From the NCBI GenBank assembly GCA_003550305.1, contig QKYT01000540.1, positions 1 to 64,000 on the forward strand: 64,000 nucleotides of DNA. Direction: 5' to 3'. The notes below the pieces were generated by a model. The model was not told where the DNA came from and searched no databases. It saw only the letters and a program-made list of their open reading frames with translations. The DNA is from Glomus cerebriforme (taxonomy: Eukaryota > Glomeromycota > Glomeromycetes > Glomerales > Glomeraceae). Positions 49,015-59,289 of this stretch are shown here, one piece after another (position 1 is the first letter of the stretch; every line of letters starts with the position of its first letter). The translations under genes were made by a program, and so were the position numbers.

Positions 49015-50491
49015 TTAAGCAGATGTAACTTCAAAAATTTCATATTCTTTTACTGTAAAAGTTTCATCATTTGCAATCTGATATTCATAGGAAGCCTTCT
49101 TGCAAACACATTCTTCAGATTCACGAAAATGACGTTTTAACCACAAATCCCCTTCTCCAAAACATGGACCCCAACCGGGTTGATTATATATAGCATGAAT
49201 TGGATGTACAACGCGGCTAATCATTGATCTTTTAAAATCTGTACGATTAATACGAAACAGGAAACTTTCTCGATCATAATCATATCCAAACATTCTCCAA
49301 TAATTACTATTTATTCTTTGATAACCTCCAATCATTTCTCCAGACTCTGTAAGGATCAATACTAATAAAGCAGGATACTCAAATCTGATTCGATCATAAA
49401 CTTCACCACAAAATCCATGATCACTTCCACGTATTAATAATCTAAATTTGAATGGATTCTTTTCCCTTGTTACTACTTTTCCTTCTCCACGATTAATCCA
49501 ATGAGCAAAAAGCGCCGCGTGTTCATATTTTATCAGACAAGAATCAATGATAAAAGGTAATCTAGGATTATGTGATATATCCAACTTTCTACCAGTGAAA
49601 TAATATTCTTCAATTCTTTCTTGCATTTCTTTTGAAAAGATTTTCTTGAAAGGTCGGACATTATGATAATATTCTTCCATATCGATATTGTTAAACCTTA
49701 TATGTAGAAGACATCTACGCATCTTTTGTTCCAATAAAGCAAAATCTTCCAAATTCCATTTTGATAAATCAGAATCTAATTCTACATCCAATTGATACAT
49801 AGCCCATTTTATTACATTATTCCATATATACACTTCAGGTAAGGTCAAATCTTCACGCTGAAGTATAGCAACCAATATTTCTTCTTCAACTTGATAAAAT
49901 TGATCCGATGCAAACAACAACCAGGGATCATCACAAATCTTTTCGACACAAAATTGTCGAATTTTATTACATGTAGGAATTAACCAAGTTGATCGAAGAA
50001 TTGCGACTAGATTTTCATTTACCCAATCTGTCTTTCGCTGAATAAGATGATCTTGGATATGTATTGCAAGTTCATGTAACATTAATTCATCACAAGCGAG
50101 CAGTAGATCGTATACATCTGGACCTGCATCTTCTTCAACAAAACAAAGTTTACAAGAATATATATAACTATAAAGAGAAATTCAATTAATAAAAATACCA
50201 TCGCGAAATCATTAAAATCAATTACAGGATATGTAATTGTGTAAATAATTACTTGAGTATGGAGTCAAAAATTGATGGATGGATGTTTGGTTTCACAAAG
50301 ACAGTTGACCCACCCTCGTGCGTAGCCCATGTGTTGGATAAAGCTATTTTAAAATACTCGCAACGAGTAGTTAAAATAACCATATGTGCCCGAAACATTT
50401 TAGAACAATCATCCTGGCCAACATAAATCTTTACGTCATAATCACCGACATTTCGAAAGAGCACACTTCCCTTTGAGAATTCAATCTTCAT
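49015..50491 (-). CDS. BTB-BACK-TLDc protein
   Basis: Two exons, 50491-50253 and 50167-49015; 463 aa. The BTB/POZ domain covers about residues 1-110 (DVKIYVGQD, FRAHMVILTTRCEYF, then the exon junction and YSYIYSCKL). BACK follows at about 110-230 (VEEEILVAILQREDL, IWNNVIKWAM). The TLDc domain covers about 255-445: INRGEGK, FKFRLLIRGSDHGF, ESGEMIGGYQRIN, SFLFRIN, GPCFGEGDLW and the C-terminal ETFTVKEYEIFEV. BTB-BACK proteins usually serve as Cullin-3 substrate adaptors, and the TLDc domain is linked to V-ATPase and oxidative-stress functions. This combination is strongly expanded in Rhizophagus. All domains look complete. Confidence 0.88.
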
Positions 50492-51362
50492 GATGAAATA
50501 ATATCAATTCTTTCAATAACATGAAACAAAATGGATCAAACGTCAGTTATAGTTTCAAAAAAAAAACAAACTTTCAATTCCAATAAAAATAGTATAAGTA
50601 TATATTCAATAAATATGCAACACAAATATGAAACAAAGAATAGGTCCTTACTAGACAAGGAGTAAGCTTTTTTAACAGCGAATGACAATAGAGTGGCTTC
50701 TAACTTCTAAGTGAGAGATTTACAGATTGTTATGCGAATTGATCTTACCAATTTATGCAAGAATTATGATAATCATTCGTGCCGTTTCCGAAATTGGAAA
50801 AATATGCGTTTCACGACGGGAATTGAAAATACAATTTGTGACACGTACAAAAAAAAAAAGCTCCTTAAAACAAAATTTCTTGACCGGTCTCTTTTGTTCT
50901 GAAGATCAAAGTAAGTTGGATTATAGACTGGTTTATTTTTTTTTTTTGTAAAAAAAGAAAGTTATTTAAAAGCTTCTTTTGATAGAGAACGATACGCTAA
51001 TACTTGATACCTTTTTTTGGTAATACTTTAAACTTAAAGATAATTTAATTATCGGACCGAAAAGCTTAACTTTATTTTGTTTTTATTCGAATAAGGGAAT
51101 TCCAAAGAACAAAGTACAACATATATTATTTTAACGAAATTAGAAGGTATTGACTTTTATTTAGCTTCTTTTTGAGTTCAACAATATTAATTTATTTTAT
51201 AGTTTATCAAAGTTTATACTTACAAATTTTTTTTTTTAAAAAAAAAAAAATAAAATAAAATAAATAAATGTATAAATAAAAATAGAGTTTTGAGCGCAGT
51301 CAGAGGTAGTTATTATAATTCTAAATAAACTAAATTAATTGGAATATAATTTCAATATAAAT

Positions 51363-51396
<34 letters not shown>

Positions 51397-51419
51397 TATT
51401 TAAGTTTAATTAGTCGAAA
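50492..51419. other. Intergenic region
   Basis: Divergent promoter region between the BTB gene and the F-box gene. It contains a T(n)A(m) tract at about 51226-51250 and an ATT repeat at 51371-51400. No gene is supported. Confidence 0.4.
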
Positions 51420-53093
51420 ATGAATTATCAACCAATGCAACCAGTTAATCATTTTTCTCCAAATATGATGATTATCGAAGAAGGTATAATATTTATTTAT
51501 GCGTTTAATAATTTGAAGATATTATTTTACGTGTATTAATTACATAATGATTTTTTTTTTGTTTTGTTTCAAGTTGCTTCAACGGAGATGATCATCAATT
51601 CACCGTTGATGATACCCGAATGTCTTGCTAGAATATTCGAATATCTTAGGGGAGAACGAGTTTCATTACATTCATGTCTCCTAGTTAATAGATCATGGTG
51701 CAGGATTGTTGTACCAATTTTATGGAGTGAACCTTTTAAACTTTTAAAGGACAGAGCCAATGCTAATCTTTTAAGGACATATCTTTCTTGTATAGAGGAT
51801 CAAAATCAATTACAATCGATACAGGATTGGATGACATTTCCAAAAGCGGTTCTGCTGCCACAACGTGCAGCATTTGATTACCCGATTTTCTTACGACACT
51901 TGTGTTGTAAAACAATGTATGAAATTATAGAGAGTTGGTTTTCGGAAACAGCATCGATGGAAATTCAAAGAAATTATAGAGATATTAGTATACAATTAAT
52001 TGCAAGTAATTTCTTTCAATTATTAATGAACAAGTGTCCAATCCTTGAAACTTTGGTCCTTTGGTCAGGAGCTCCAAGTAATATCACAATCACGGGGGCT
52101 TTATCGGGAACAAATACTTGTTTATCGCGTTTAGTTTCACTGCAAGTTGAAGGGAATTATCATGATATAGATTTATGGTCAATATCTCAAAGATGTCATT
52201 CTCTGAAACAACTTACAATTGATGTGGAGATTTCGGGAAATTCTATGAACGTGTTACATAACTTGGTACTTGTTCAACGTGAATTGGAACATTTTAGATT
52301 GGGTTTTAGACCAGAAAATAATGGCTTCACAAATAAAGTTCAACCAAAACTTCTAAAGGCATTGACTAATAGCCCTAATCTTTTACATACGATAGAGTTT
52401 AATCGATGTAATTTCCTTGAATGTCCTACCTTGGATGCTCTAGCTCAATGTGAAAATATTAAACATTTAGTATTATGGAAATGCGTGGGATTAGGACCAG
52501 AAAAGATGTATAGTTTATCCAAAGTGAATTTCGGACAACTTCAAAGATTGGAAATTTATGTACATCCTGGAATAGCCGCTGATATGGTAATTAAAATGAT
52601 AAAAGATTCTAATAATCAATTGCAAAGTTTACGATTAGCAGGAATAACACCTCAATCTGAATTGCCTTCAGTACTTTCTGTCATGACGACGTATTGTCAG
52701 AATCTTTCAGATTGTCGTTTGGTCTTAAAGGACGGTGATAACAATGCATTTAAAGCATTACTTTCTTTCTTGGGAGTCTCTGTAAAATTAGAAATATTAT
52801 ATATTACATTCACTGACAGAGTGTTTCCTATTTGTAATTATGAAGACATGGCGAAACATTTACCAACTGGTCTTAGAGAATTAGTGTTTAGAGATTTCTT
52901 ATTTTCACCAATTAGTCTGGCGAACTTCTTGGAAAATATGACACCTACATTTCATTCTCTCAGTTTTTCGAAAAGACATTTTGATCAACAACACATTGAT
53001 GTGATTATCAGATATGTAAAAAGTAGAAATAATGTGTTTCGATTAATGAAACATTCCAGATACATGAGCATAAAAGCAAGAACGGAACCTTAG
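51420..53093 (+). CDS. F-box protein with LRR-like repeats
   Basis: Two exons, 51420-51483 and 51574-53093; 527 aa. The F-box is at about residues 32-75 (LMIPECLARIFEYLRGE, CLLVNRSWCRIVVPILW), with the usual Pro near the start and the C..V.R.W pattern. The rest is made of irregular leucine-rich units (for example LVSLQVEGNYHDIDLWSIS, CHSLKQLTIDVE, LLHTIEFNRCNF). This is the typical form of the large Rhizophagus F-box family, expected to link substrates to SCF ubiquitin ligase through Skp1. The start Met in exon 1 gives MNYQPMQPVNHF; a shorter start in exon 2 is possible. Confidence 0.88.
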
Positions 53094-53210
53094 AGGATGG
53101 ACAAGTTTCTAATGTGGTTTAAAATAACAATAAACTTTTTCGATGGGGTATAAATTATTATAATGAGGCGGTTGAATAACTTTTATAACAATCTTCTTTT
53201 TTTTTTTTTT

Positions 53211-53385
53211 NNNNNNNNNNNNNNNNNNNNNNNNNNNNNNNNNNNNNNNNNNNNNNNNNNNNNNNNNNNNNNNNNNNNNNNNNNNNNNNNNNNNNNNNNN
53301 NNNNNNNNNNNNNNNNNNNNNNNNNNNNNNNNNNNNNNNNNNNNNNNNNNNNNNNNNNNNNNNNNNNNNNNNNNNNNNNNNNNNN
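53211..53385. other. Assembly gap (175 Ns) inside a T/A homopolymer
   Basis: 175 Ns are flanked on the left by a run of Ts (about 53196-53210) and on the right by a run of As (53386-53395). The gap therefore sits in a T(n)A(m) tract like those elsewhere in the window. The DNA from 53396 to 53819 holds no gene. Confidence 0.95.
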
Positions 53386-53819
53386 AAAAAAAAAATAAAT
53401 AGGTTATCTTTCTATATAATTTTTAAGTTTGCTCTTACAATAGAAAATTAAGAATGAAAAATAATTATGAAAATGTATTATTTAATTCAAACAAGAACCT
53501 TTTTTTTAAAAAAAAAGTTAGTAAATGTATTTTTATGGTAAAAAAATGATTTTTTAATATATGTATTACTATATTATGTGAACAATTTCTTATTTAATTT
53601 ACAAAAATTTAATGTATTTTTTTTGTGTAAGTCTTAATTTAATTAAATAAAATATTTTATATACAAATATGTACTGTATTATTATTTATACAAGTTAATT
53701 ACAAGATGTCAAAATTTTTTAATTTTCAATAAAGATTTTTAAAATTTCATTCTTAAAAGATCTCAATTTTTTGTAAAATCTCGTTTTCCATGATGGTATT
53801 TGTTTATCGGAAAATAAGA

Positions 53820-54218
53820 TTAATAGTCATCTGTTGCTTTAGCAATAACGTTCGTAGCTTGTTGATTTTCTTCCAGAATTCTTTCAAGCTCTTTTTTAAC
53901 TTCTTCAAATTGATCACGTTTAATAATTATATCTAAACCATCCTCCTCAATAATAAAATTCATTTTTTCATTCAGAAGTAATAATACTTGTTTAATAGCT
54001 TTATCGAAACTATTTAATAAGAAACGGGTTAATATATTATTTTTTTTTTTCTTTTTTCAAAAAAAAAAGACAAAATCATAGTTAAAATTGTTACCATTTA
54101 ATATGCGTTCCTATAAAGCAAACAGAAAGTTAAAGCTCAGAAATTTTTACAGAAAAATAATTTTTTTAAAAAAAAAAAAAAATTATCTGGTATACTTACC
54201 TACCACAGCACGTACCAT
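53820..54218 (-). CDS. TFB5: TFIIH subunit TFB5/GTF2H5 (TTDA)
   Basis: A three-exon gene of 74 aa, missed by simple ORF calling: 54218-54200, 54110-54095 (only 16 bases) and 54009-53820. The protein starts MVRAVVGTHIKC, matching the family start M-x-R-A-x-x-G-x-x-I-x-C. It continues AIKQVLLLLNE, FIIEEDGLDIII and FEEVKKELERILEEN. Length (74 versus 71-72 in human and yeast) and residue pattern fit the whole family. TFB5 stabilises the p52 subunit of TFIIH and is needed for nucleotide excision repair and basal transcription. The introns contain T/A-rich tracts. Splice sites are all GT-AG with consistent phase. Confidence 0.88.
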
Positions 54219-54893
54219 TATCGTTTAAGTTATCAAAAGAAAAAGGTTTCTTAAATTTTGAGTAAAAACTGAAATTTGTTCTGGACCTTTATAAAGCTGA
54301 CTAATTTAGTGGCGAAAAACCATATGACCTAAATGACAATTTACACAAAAGGTATTATCAGTTATTGACCGGCATTATAAACTTATAGACTTTAGATTTA
54401 ACCTGAGTTAACTTAAATCTGGTCAAAATTATCAAAAGTTAAGATTACTAAAAATTTGAGATCACCTCATTTTTTTTCTTTTGGTTTAGTGATGTTAATA
54501 AATGGTTAAGCTCAAAAATTAATTAATCATATTACAAATGAGGATGAAACATATCATGTTCGCTTCTATTTATATAAAATTGAGGAAATTGTTATATTTA
54601 GAATAGATGAAACTTATGAAAAGTTCTTATTGCGGTGCCATAAACGCGATCTTAACTGCCAAAATAGGAAGTTTAGTAAAGAATAATAGACTCGATTTTT
54701 TGAATTCTTAAAGTTTAAGTATGATGTAAAATTTCTTAATTGTTTAAATTAAAAATTGCTGCGGGTAGTTTCATAATCATGACCTCATTTTTTTTTATCA
54801 CAAAAAAAAGTTAAATTACTGTTATTTAATAAAAATATTTTTCTTCATCTCTTAAAGAAAAAATCCAAAACAAAATAGAAACGATAATAAAAG
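54219..54893. other. Intergenic region
   Basis: A CCGGCATTATAAAC word at about 54370 is related to the repeat at 5626. Otherwise this is promoter-type AT-rich DNA for TFB5 and the Myb gene. Confidence 0.4.
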
Positions 54894-55693
54894 ATGAAAC
54901 AGGAAGAAAATCAAGACCATTCGGTAAATTCGATTATATAGTTTTTTTAAAAAGATTTACAGTATATTAAGTTTCTTATATAATTTTTTTTTTTTTTAAT
55001 TCAAAACAGTCACTCAAAAAAAATTCAAATAATTGTTCTCAAAATTCTTCAACTCCATACGTTGTAACCAAAAACTCTAATGAAAACAATTCAAATGATA
55101 ACTCACATATCAATGATTTTATTTGTAAACGTGAAACGGAACGATTTTATGCTGATAAATTTTCTCAATCTTCTACATCCTCATTAATTTCATTATCTTC
55201 AACAACCTCTGATTATTCTCCTATAAAAAAAGAAAAATACGTTGAATCTAGTTACATTTCTGATTTAATTAAGATTGAATCTTCTGAAGATGATGATGTT
55301 ATTATTTTAGATCAAGAGAGAGCTGAACCTTTTGGTCCTCATATTATTGAATTGGATTCAATTGAAGATAAGAATTTAACTACAAACTCTCTAACTGATA
55401 ATGCCGATTCAAAAAAAATTATTGAAATTGACATTGAATGTGAGTCGGATGTTTTTGACCATCCCGGAAAGTATTCAAAATCTACAACCTCAAAAAAAGC
55501 AGTGTCTAGTAACGGAAAACGTAAGCCAAAAAAAATTTGGAGTTCTAGTGATATTGAATTATTATTGGACGGTATTGAATTGTATGGATCTAAATGGAAT
55601 AAAGTTGCTTCTCATGTTGGAAAAGATTGTAAGGGTATTCAGTGTAAGAGACGTTGGGAAAGTATTAGAAGAAAAATTACCAAGAATGATTAA
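54894..55693 (+). CDS. Myb/SANT-like DNA-binding protein
   Basis: Two exons, 54894-54923 and 55010-55693; 237 aa. The first 180 residues are Ser/Asn/Glu-rich and disordered, with acidic patches (ESSEDDDVIILDQ). The C-terminal 54 residues form a single Myb/SANT repeat: KKIWSSSDIELLLDGIELYG, then SKWNKVASHV and CKRRWESIRRKI, with regularly spaced aromatic residues (W, Y/W, W). The spacing is like that of telomere-binding or regulatory single-Myb proteins, and the basic end supports DNA binding. No other domain. Targets unknown. A T run just before the acceptor is typical for this genome. Confidence 0.75.
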
Positions 55694-55935
55694 ATATCCA
55701 GAATTTATAGTTACTCTTTCTAATAAGAAAAGTTATATTTTATTAATAGTTGACAATTTTGATCAGCAAAATTTATTGATAAATTTTTAGATTTGCTAGA
55801 ATATAATTTTGACTTAAATGCAGGACAAATAAAAGGATTTTCATATGCAATTTCTTTTTGTAATTTAAGAAGGTGGAATTTGGTGCTGAAGCATCAAGTC
55901 ATCAATCAACAAACAAAATTCACATCATGATGATC

Positions 55936-56797
55936 ATTAGCTGAGCCACGAAACGGCCATAAAACACGATTTTCGCCTCTTTTAAATCATTCGTATACGT
56001 GTCACATTATAAACGATAATAATCATCAAACTCAGCTTTTCATTAAAAAGTTTTTAGCAATATTAAAAAAAAAGTAAATAACGAGATAATTTCATGTAAT
56101 GTGATCGTATAAAATTGAAATAAAAAAGCGATGATAGAATTTTTCAAATCGAATTCATTTTAATAATATTCACTTTTATTACTTTTAACAATTAACAAAA
56201 AAATAAGTTTTTTTTTTTAAAAAAAAAAATTCTTCTCAACAATTTATCAATCAAAAAATGTTTTTCCAAATTTTAGGAATATTGACAGTATTTAATTATG
56301 TTAGTGTTATTTTTTCTTGTTATTTGTTGGAAAAAATAAAACATAAAATGTAAGTTAAACAAGAGTAATATATGTTCATTCCCACACCTACACAAATTTA
56401 TTAACTTCATCTCTTATTGCAGAAATTCAGCTAATGGATCTATACATAAGTAATAATATTTGCGATACTACTTTAAACATTTCACTTATGTATTTCATTA
56501 AATGTGAAATTATTTGTAAATATGTAATTATTGTATTATGTAATATTCTTTTTGATTATTAAGAAAATAAACAGTATGTAAATCGTGAAAGCCACAACAC
56601 AGTGAAAATGAGTCGTTGCAAATGTCAGTTTCCTTTTTAATTGTATTAAAAAATTAATTTCGCTTTTTTTCTGTTCATTTTTTTTTTACGCCGCCATTTA
56701 CTAAAAACAGTTAAGTATATTACAAGATTATTTCATGCGATACGTATATATACAAATTATAAATCGTGTTTTGTGGCGTTTCTTCGTGGCACAGCTA
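55936..56797. mobile_element. Element with ~37-bp terminal inverted repeats
   Basis: The left end at 55939 reads AGCTGAGCCACGAAACGGCC, then ATAAAACACGATTT. The right end, read in reverse from 56796, gives AGCTGTGCCACGAAGAAACG, then CCACAAAACACGATTT. The repeats differ by a 3-base gap and a few substitutions. They enclose about 860 bases, including the small ORF at 56258. No target duplication is clear, so it may be an old element or another kind of inverted duplication. Confidence 0.5.
56258..56453 (+). CDS. Possible 40-aa membrane microprotein
   Basis: Two exons, 56258-56349 and 56423-56453, with a canonical GTAAGT donor and TTGCAG acceptor. The product starts MFFQILGILTVFNYVSVIFS, a single membrane span, followed by EKIKHKINSANGSIHK, a basic tail. 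A T(n)A(m) tract lies just upstream, as for other genes here. It sits inside the inverted-repeat block. A diverged copy of the first exon may be present at about 56850-56960. No family is recognised, and it could be chance. Confidence 0.3.
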
Positions 56798-57695
56798 CTT
56801 CAAATATAAATACACAATGTTTTATCGAGAATTGTGCCAAAATTTAACGATAATTTTCAAATTTAGAAATATTAACAATATTAACAGTATTGTATTTACA
56901 TCATTACATATTACATGTGATTAATATTGATTCTTATTGTTATTTCTTGAACACCACGGTTAAATTTATAATACTAATTATATTAAATAATACTAAATAT
57001 AGATTATACTATGCTGTGGAACTAAATCTCATTTTCATAAGAATTGATTTGGTTTTAAGAGAAATATTGATACGCGATTGGCATTATATTCTTGTTTTAA
57101 GAACAGAAAGAGAACTACTGAGGAAAGGGAAAATCACTCGAGAGTCCTAATTTGGTCAAAGCATCAGATCGGTCATTGAAAGAGTCGCCAGAGTGATCTT
57201 TAACTTTGCGTAAAGAAATTTGTAATGACTTTTCATAATAATGGAGTTTATAGCCGACCATAGAACAAATTTTTAATGTGAAAGCGACGCTTTAAAAATA
57301 AAGGACGATCAAAAGTCATCTGCGAAAAGATTGCAATTGCAGAAGAATCCGAATAAATGGTAGCGGGAGGAGGGAGGGAGACGTCCTAAAATTGAGAGAA
57401 TAGTTACGGCTTCAGTACGGGAGGATGAAGGCCATAACCGTAAGGAAGCCGAGAGTTGATAAATCAGGCAAAGAAATAAAAGAATATTGCGACGGCGCAG
57501 TGTTAATAGTCTTTCTATAAAAAGTAATACCGAGATACACACTACACAACATTTGGTAATACACTTTTGTTACGCAAAACAATGAAAAAATCATGATGAT
57601 CTCGGAAAACATGAACCGAAATAAAAAATTTATAAAGTAATCTTTTTAAATTTTGGAATATCTTCATTTTTTTTTTTTTTTTTTAAAAAAAAAAA
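56798..57695. other. Intergenic region with a GC-richer island
   Basis: 57130-57500 has visibly higher GC, with GGGAGGAGGGAGGGAG near 57365 and inverted words such as GGCTTC / GAAGCC around 57408-57455. It is not clearly coding in any frame. It could be an imported fragment, a non-coding RNA or an old repeat. A T(n)A(m) tract at about 57668-57695 abuts the next start codon. Confidence 0.35.
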
Positions 57696-58736
57696 ATGTC
57701 TACAAAATTTCTTACACAATTATCCCAAGATTTTACTAAACTTCTTGAAAATAATATTAATTATGATGTTATTATAAAAGTAGGTAAAGAAGAAGAAGTT
57801 GAAACACTTAAAGTTCATTCAGCTATATTATCAGTTAGATCATCATATTTTGAACGAGCATTTTCAAATCAATGGAAAAAAACAGAAGGAAATTTATTGA
57901 AACTTGATAAACCAAATATTAGACCTTTTATATTTAAAATCATTCTTAAATTTATTTATGGAGGAATGATTGAAATTAATAAATTTAACGCTAATGATAT
58001 TTTAGATATTCTTATAGCAGCTGATGAACTTTGTATAATCGAACTTTTTGATGAATTACAAAAATATTTAATTAAAAATGAATCATCTTGGATTAAACAA
58101 AATTTTATTTATGTTCATGAAATTATTTTTCAACATGATACTTTTATTTATTTAAAAGAATTTTGGAATAATACTATTTTAAAAGAACCAAGACTTTTAT
58201 TTGAAGCAAAAAATTTTTCAGAATTTGAAGAATCTTCACTTATTGAAATTCTTGAAATGGATGATCTTAATATTGAAGAAATAGATATTTGGATAAATGT
58301 TATTAGATGGGCAATTGAAAATTTTCCTAATAATTCTACTTCAATTTTATTTTGGTCTAATGATGATTTGAATTTATTAAAAGATTCTTTAAAAAATATC
58401 ATTCCTTTAATTAGATTTTGTTCAATGTCATCTGATGAATTTTATAATCATATAAAACCTTATTCAAAAATTTTAGATGAATCTCTTTATGATGATATTC
58501 TTCATTATCATCTCGTAAAAAATTGGGAACCTTCATTTATAACTATTTTACCTAAAAGAAGAATTATTCATCAATCTTTACCCACAATCGAAAAATCAAA
58601 ATCTAAGTTAAGAGATTTAGATAAAACAATGGTATTTAAATTATTTCAATTATCTTTATTTTTATTATTAATCCTATTATTAGTTATTATATTTTTATTC
58701 ATTTACATATTATTATTACTATTATTATTAATGTAA
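57696..58736 (+). CDS. BTB-BACK protein with C-terminal hydrophobic segment
   Basis: A single exon of 346 aa. The BTB domain is at about residues 20-125 (YDVIIKVGKEEE, VHSAILSVRSSYFERAFS, FKIILKFIYGG, ILDILIAADELCI). BACK follows at about 130-245 (FEESSLIEILEMDDLNI, DIWINVIRWAI, LIRFCSMSSDEFY). In the Rhizophagus family a TLDc or Kelch domain would normally come next. Here there are about 60 linker residues and then a very hydrophobic end (FKLFQLSLFLLLILLLVII...) that looks like a tail anchor. The end is encoded by TTA-rich low-complexity DNA, so the anchor may have arisen by repeat growth after loss of the usual domain. Confidence 0.8.
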   Translation: MSTKFLTQLSQDFTKLLENNINYDVIIKVGKEEEVETLKVHSAILSVRSSYFERAFSNQWKKTEGNLLKLDKPNIRPFIFKIILKFIYGGMIEINKFNANDILDILIAADELCIIELFDELQKYLIKNESSWIKQNFIYVHEIIFQHDTFIYLKEFWNNTILKEPRLLFEAKNFSEFEESSLIEILEMDDLNIEEIDIWINVIRWAIENFPNNSTSILFWSNDDLNLLKDSLKNIIPLIRFCSMSSDEFYNHIKPYSKILDESLYDDILHYHLVKNWEPSFITILPKRRIIHQSLPTIEKSKSKLRDLDKTMVFKLFQLSLFLLLILLLVIIFLFIYILLLLLLLM

Positions 58737-59289
58737 TATTTTAATTTATATAATTTTATTTAATTTCTAAGTTTTAGAAGTATGGTATTAATCTATTCGG
58801 GTATTAGGGCGGGGTTATTACATAGGATTTCGAAAAAATTATAATAAAAATTGTATATTCTTTTCCAATACAATAGATTTTTTCATTACATTCTAATAAA
58901 AATTGTTGTAAGAATTTTCAGAAATAAAACGTTATTAATTGGTCAATCTAATATTTCCCGTAATGAATTAATTACTTAATAATCTTTGAAATTTTTTACA
59001 TTTCATTACTGTTAAGTTAATTAAAAATGAAAATGATAATCATGTATGTTTTTTCCTTTTTTAGATAATGTCAACTTAATATGATTTTAATGTTACGCAC
59101 ATTAAAATTGTGTAAATACATACCTGATACGTCGTACAGTTAACGCACATTTTTGGAAAAAGAGAATTCTCAGTACGATTAAAATGAAAGTAAACTCATT
59201 TTGACACCTTAAAATTATTCTAAAAATTTTAAGTTCATTATATTACTTTTTTAACTCTCCTATTAAATATCCTCTCACTTTGTAACGTT
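58737..59289. other. Intergenic region
   Basis: AT-rich spacer between the BTB gene and the kinase gene. No gene or clear repeat. Confidence 0.4.

Noticed and set aside
53163..53402. ORF through the N gap
   Set aside because: It is produced by undefined bases and has no biological meaning.
57309..57612. Minus-strand ORFs in the GC-richer island
   Set aside because: The two overlapping frames are both Leu/Ser-rich without motifs, more likely antisense of structured or repeat DNA.
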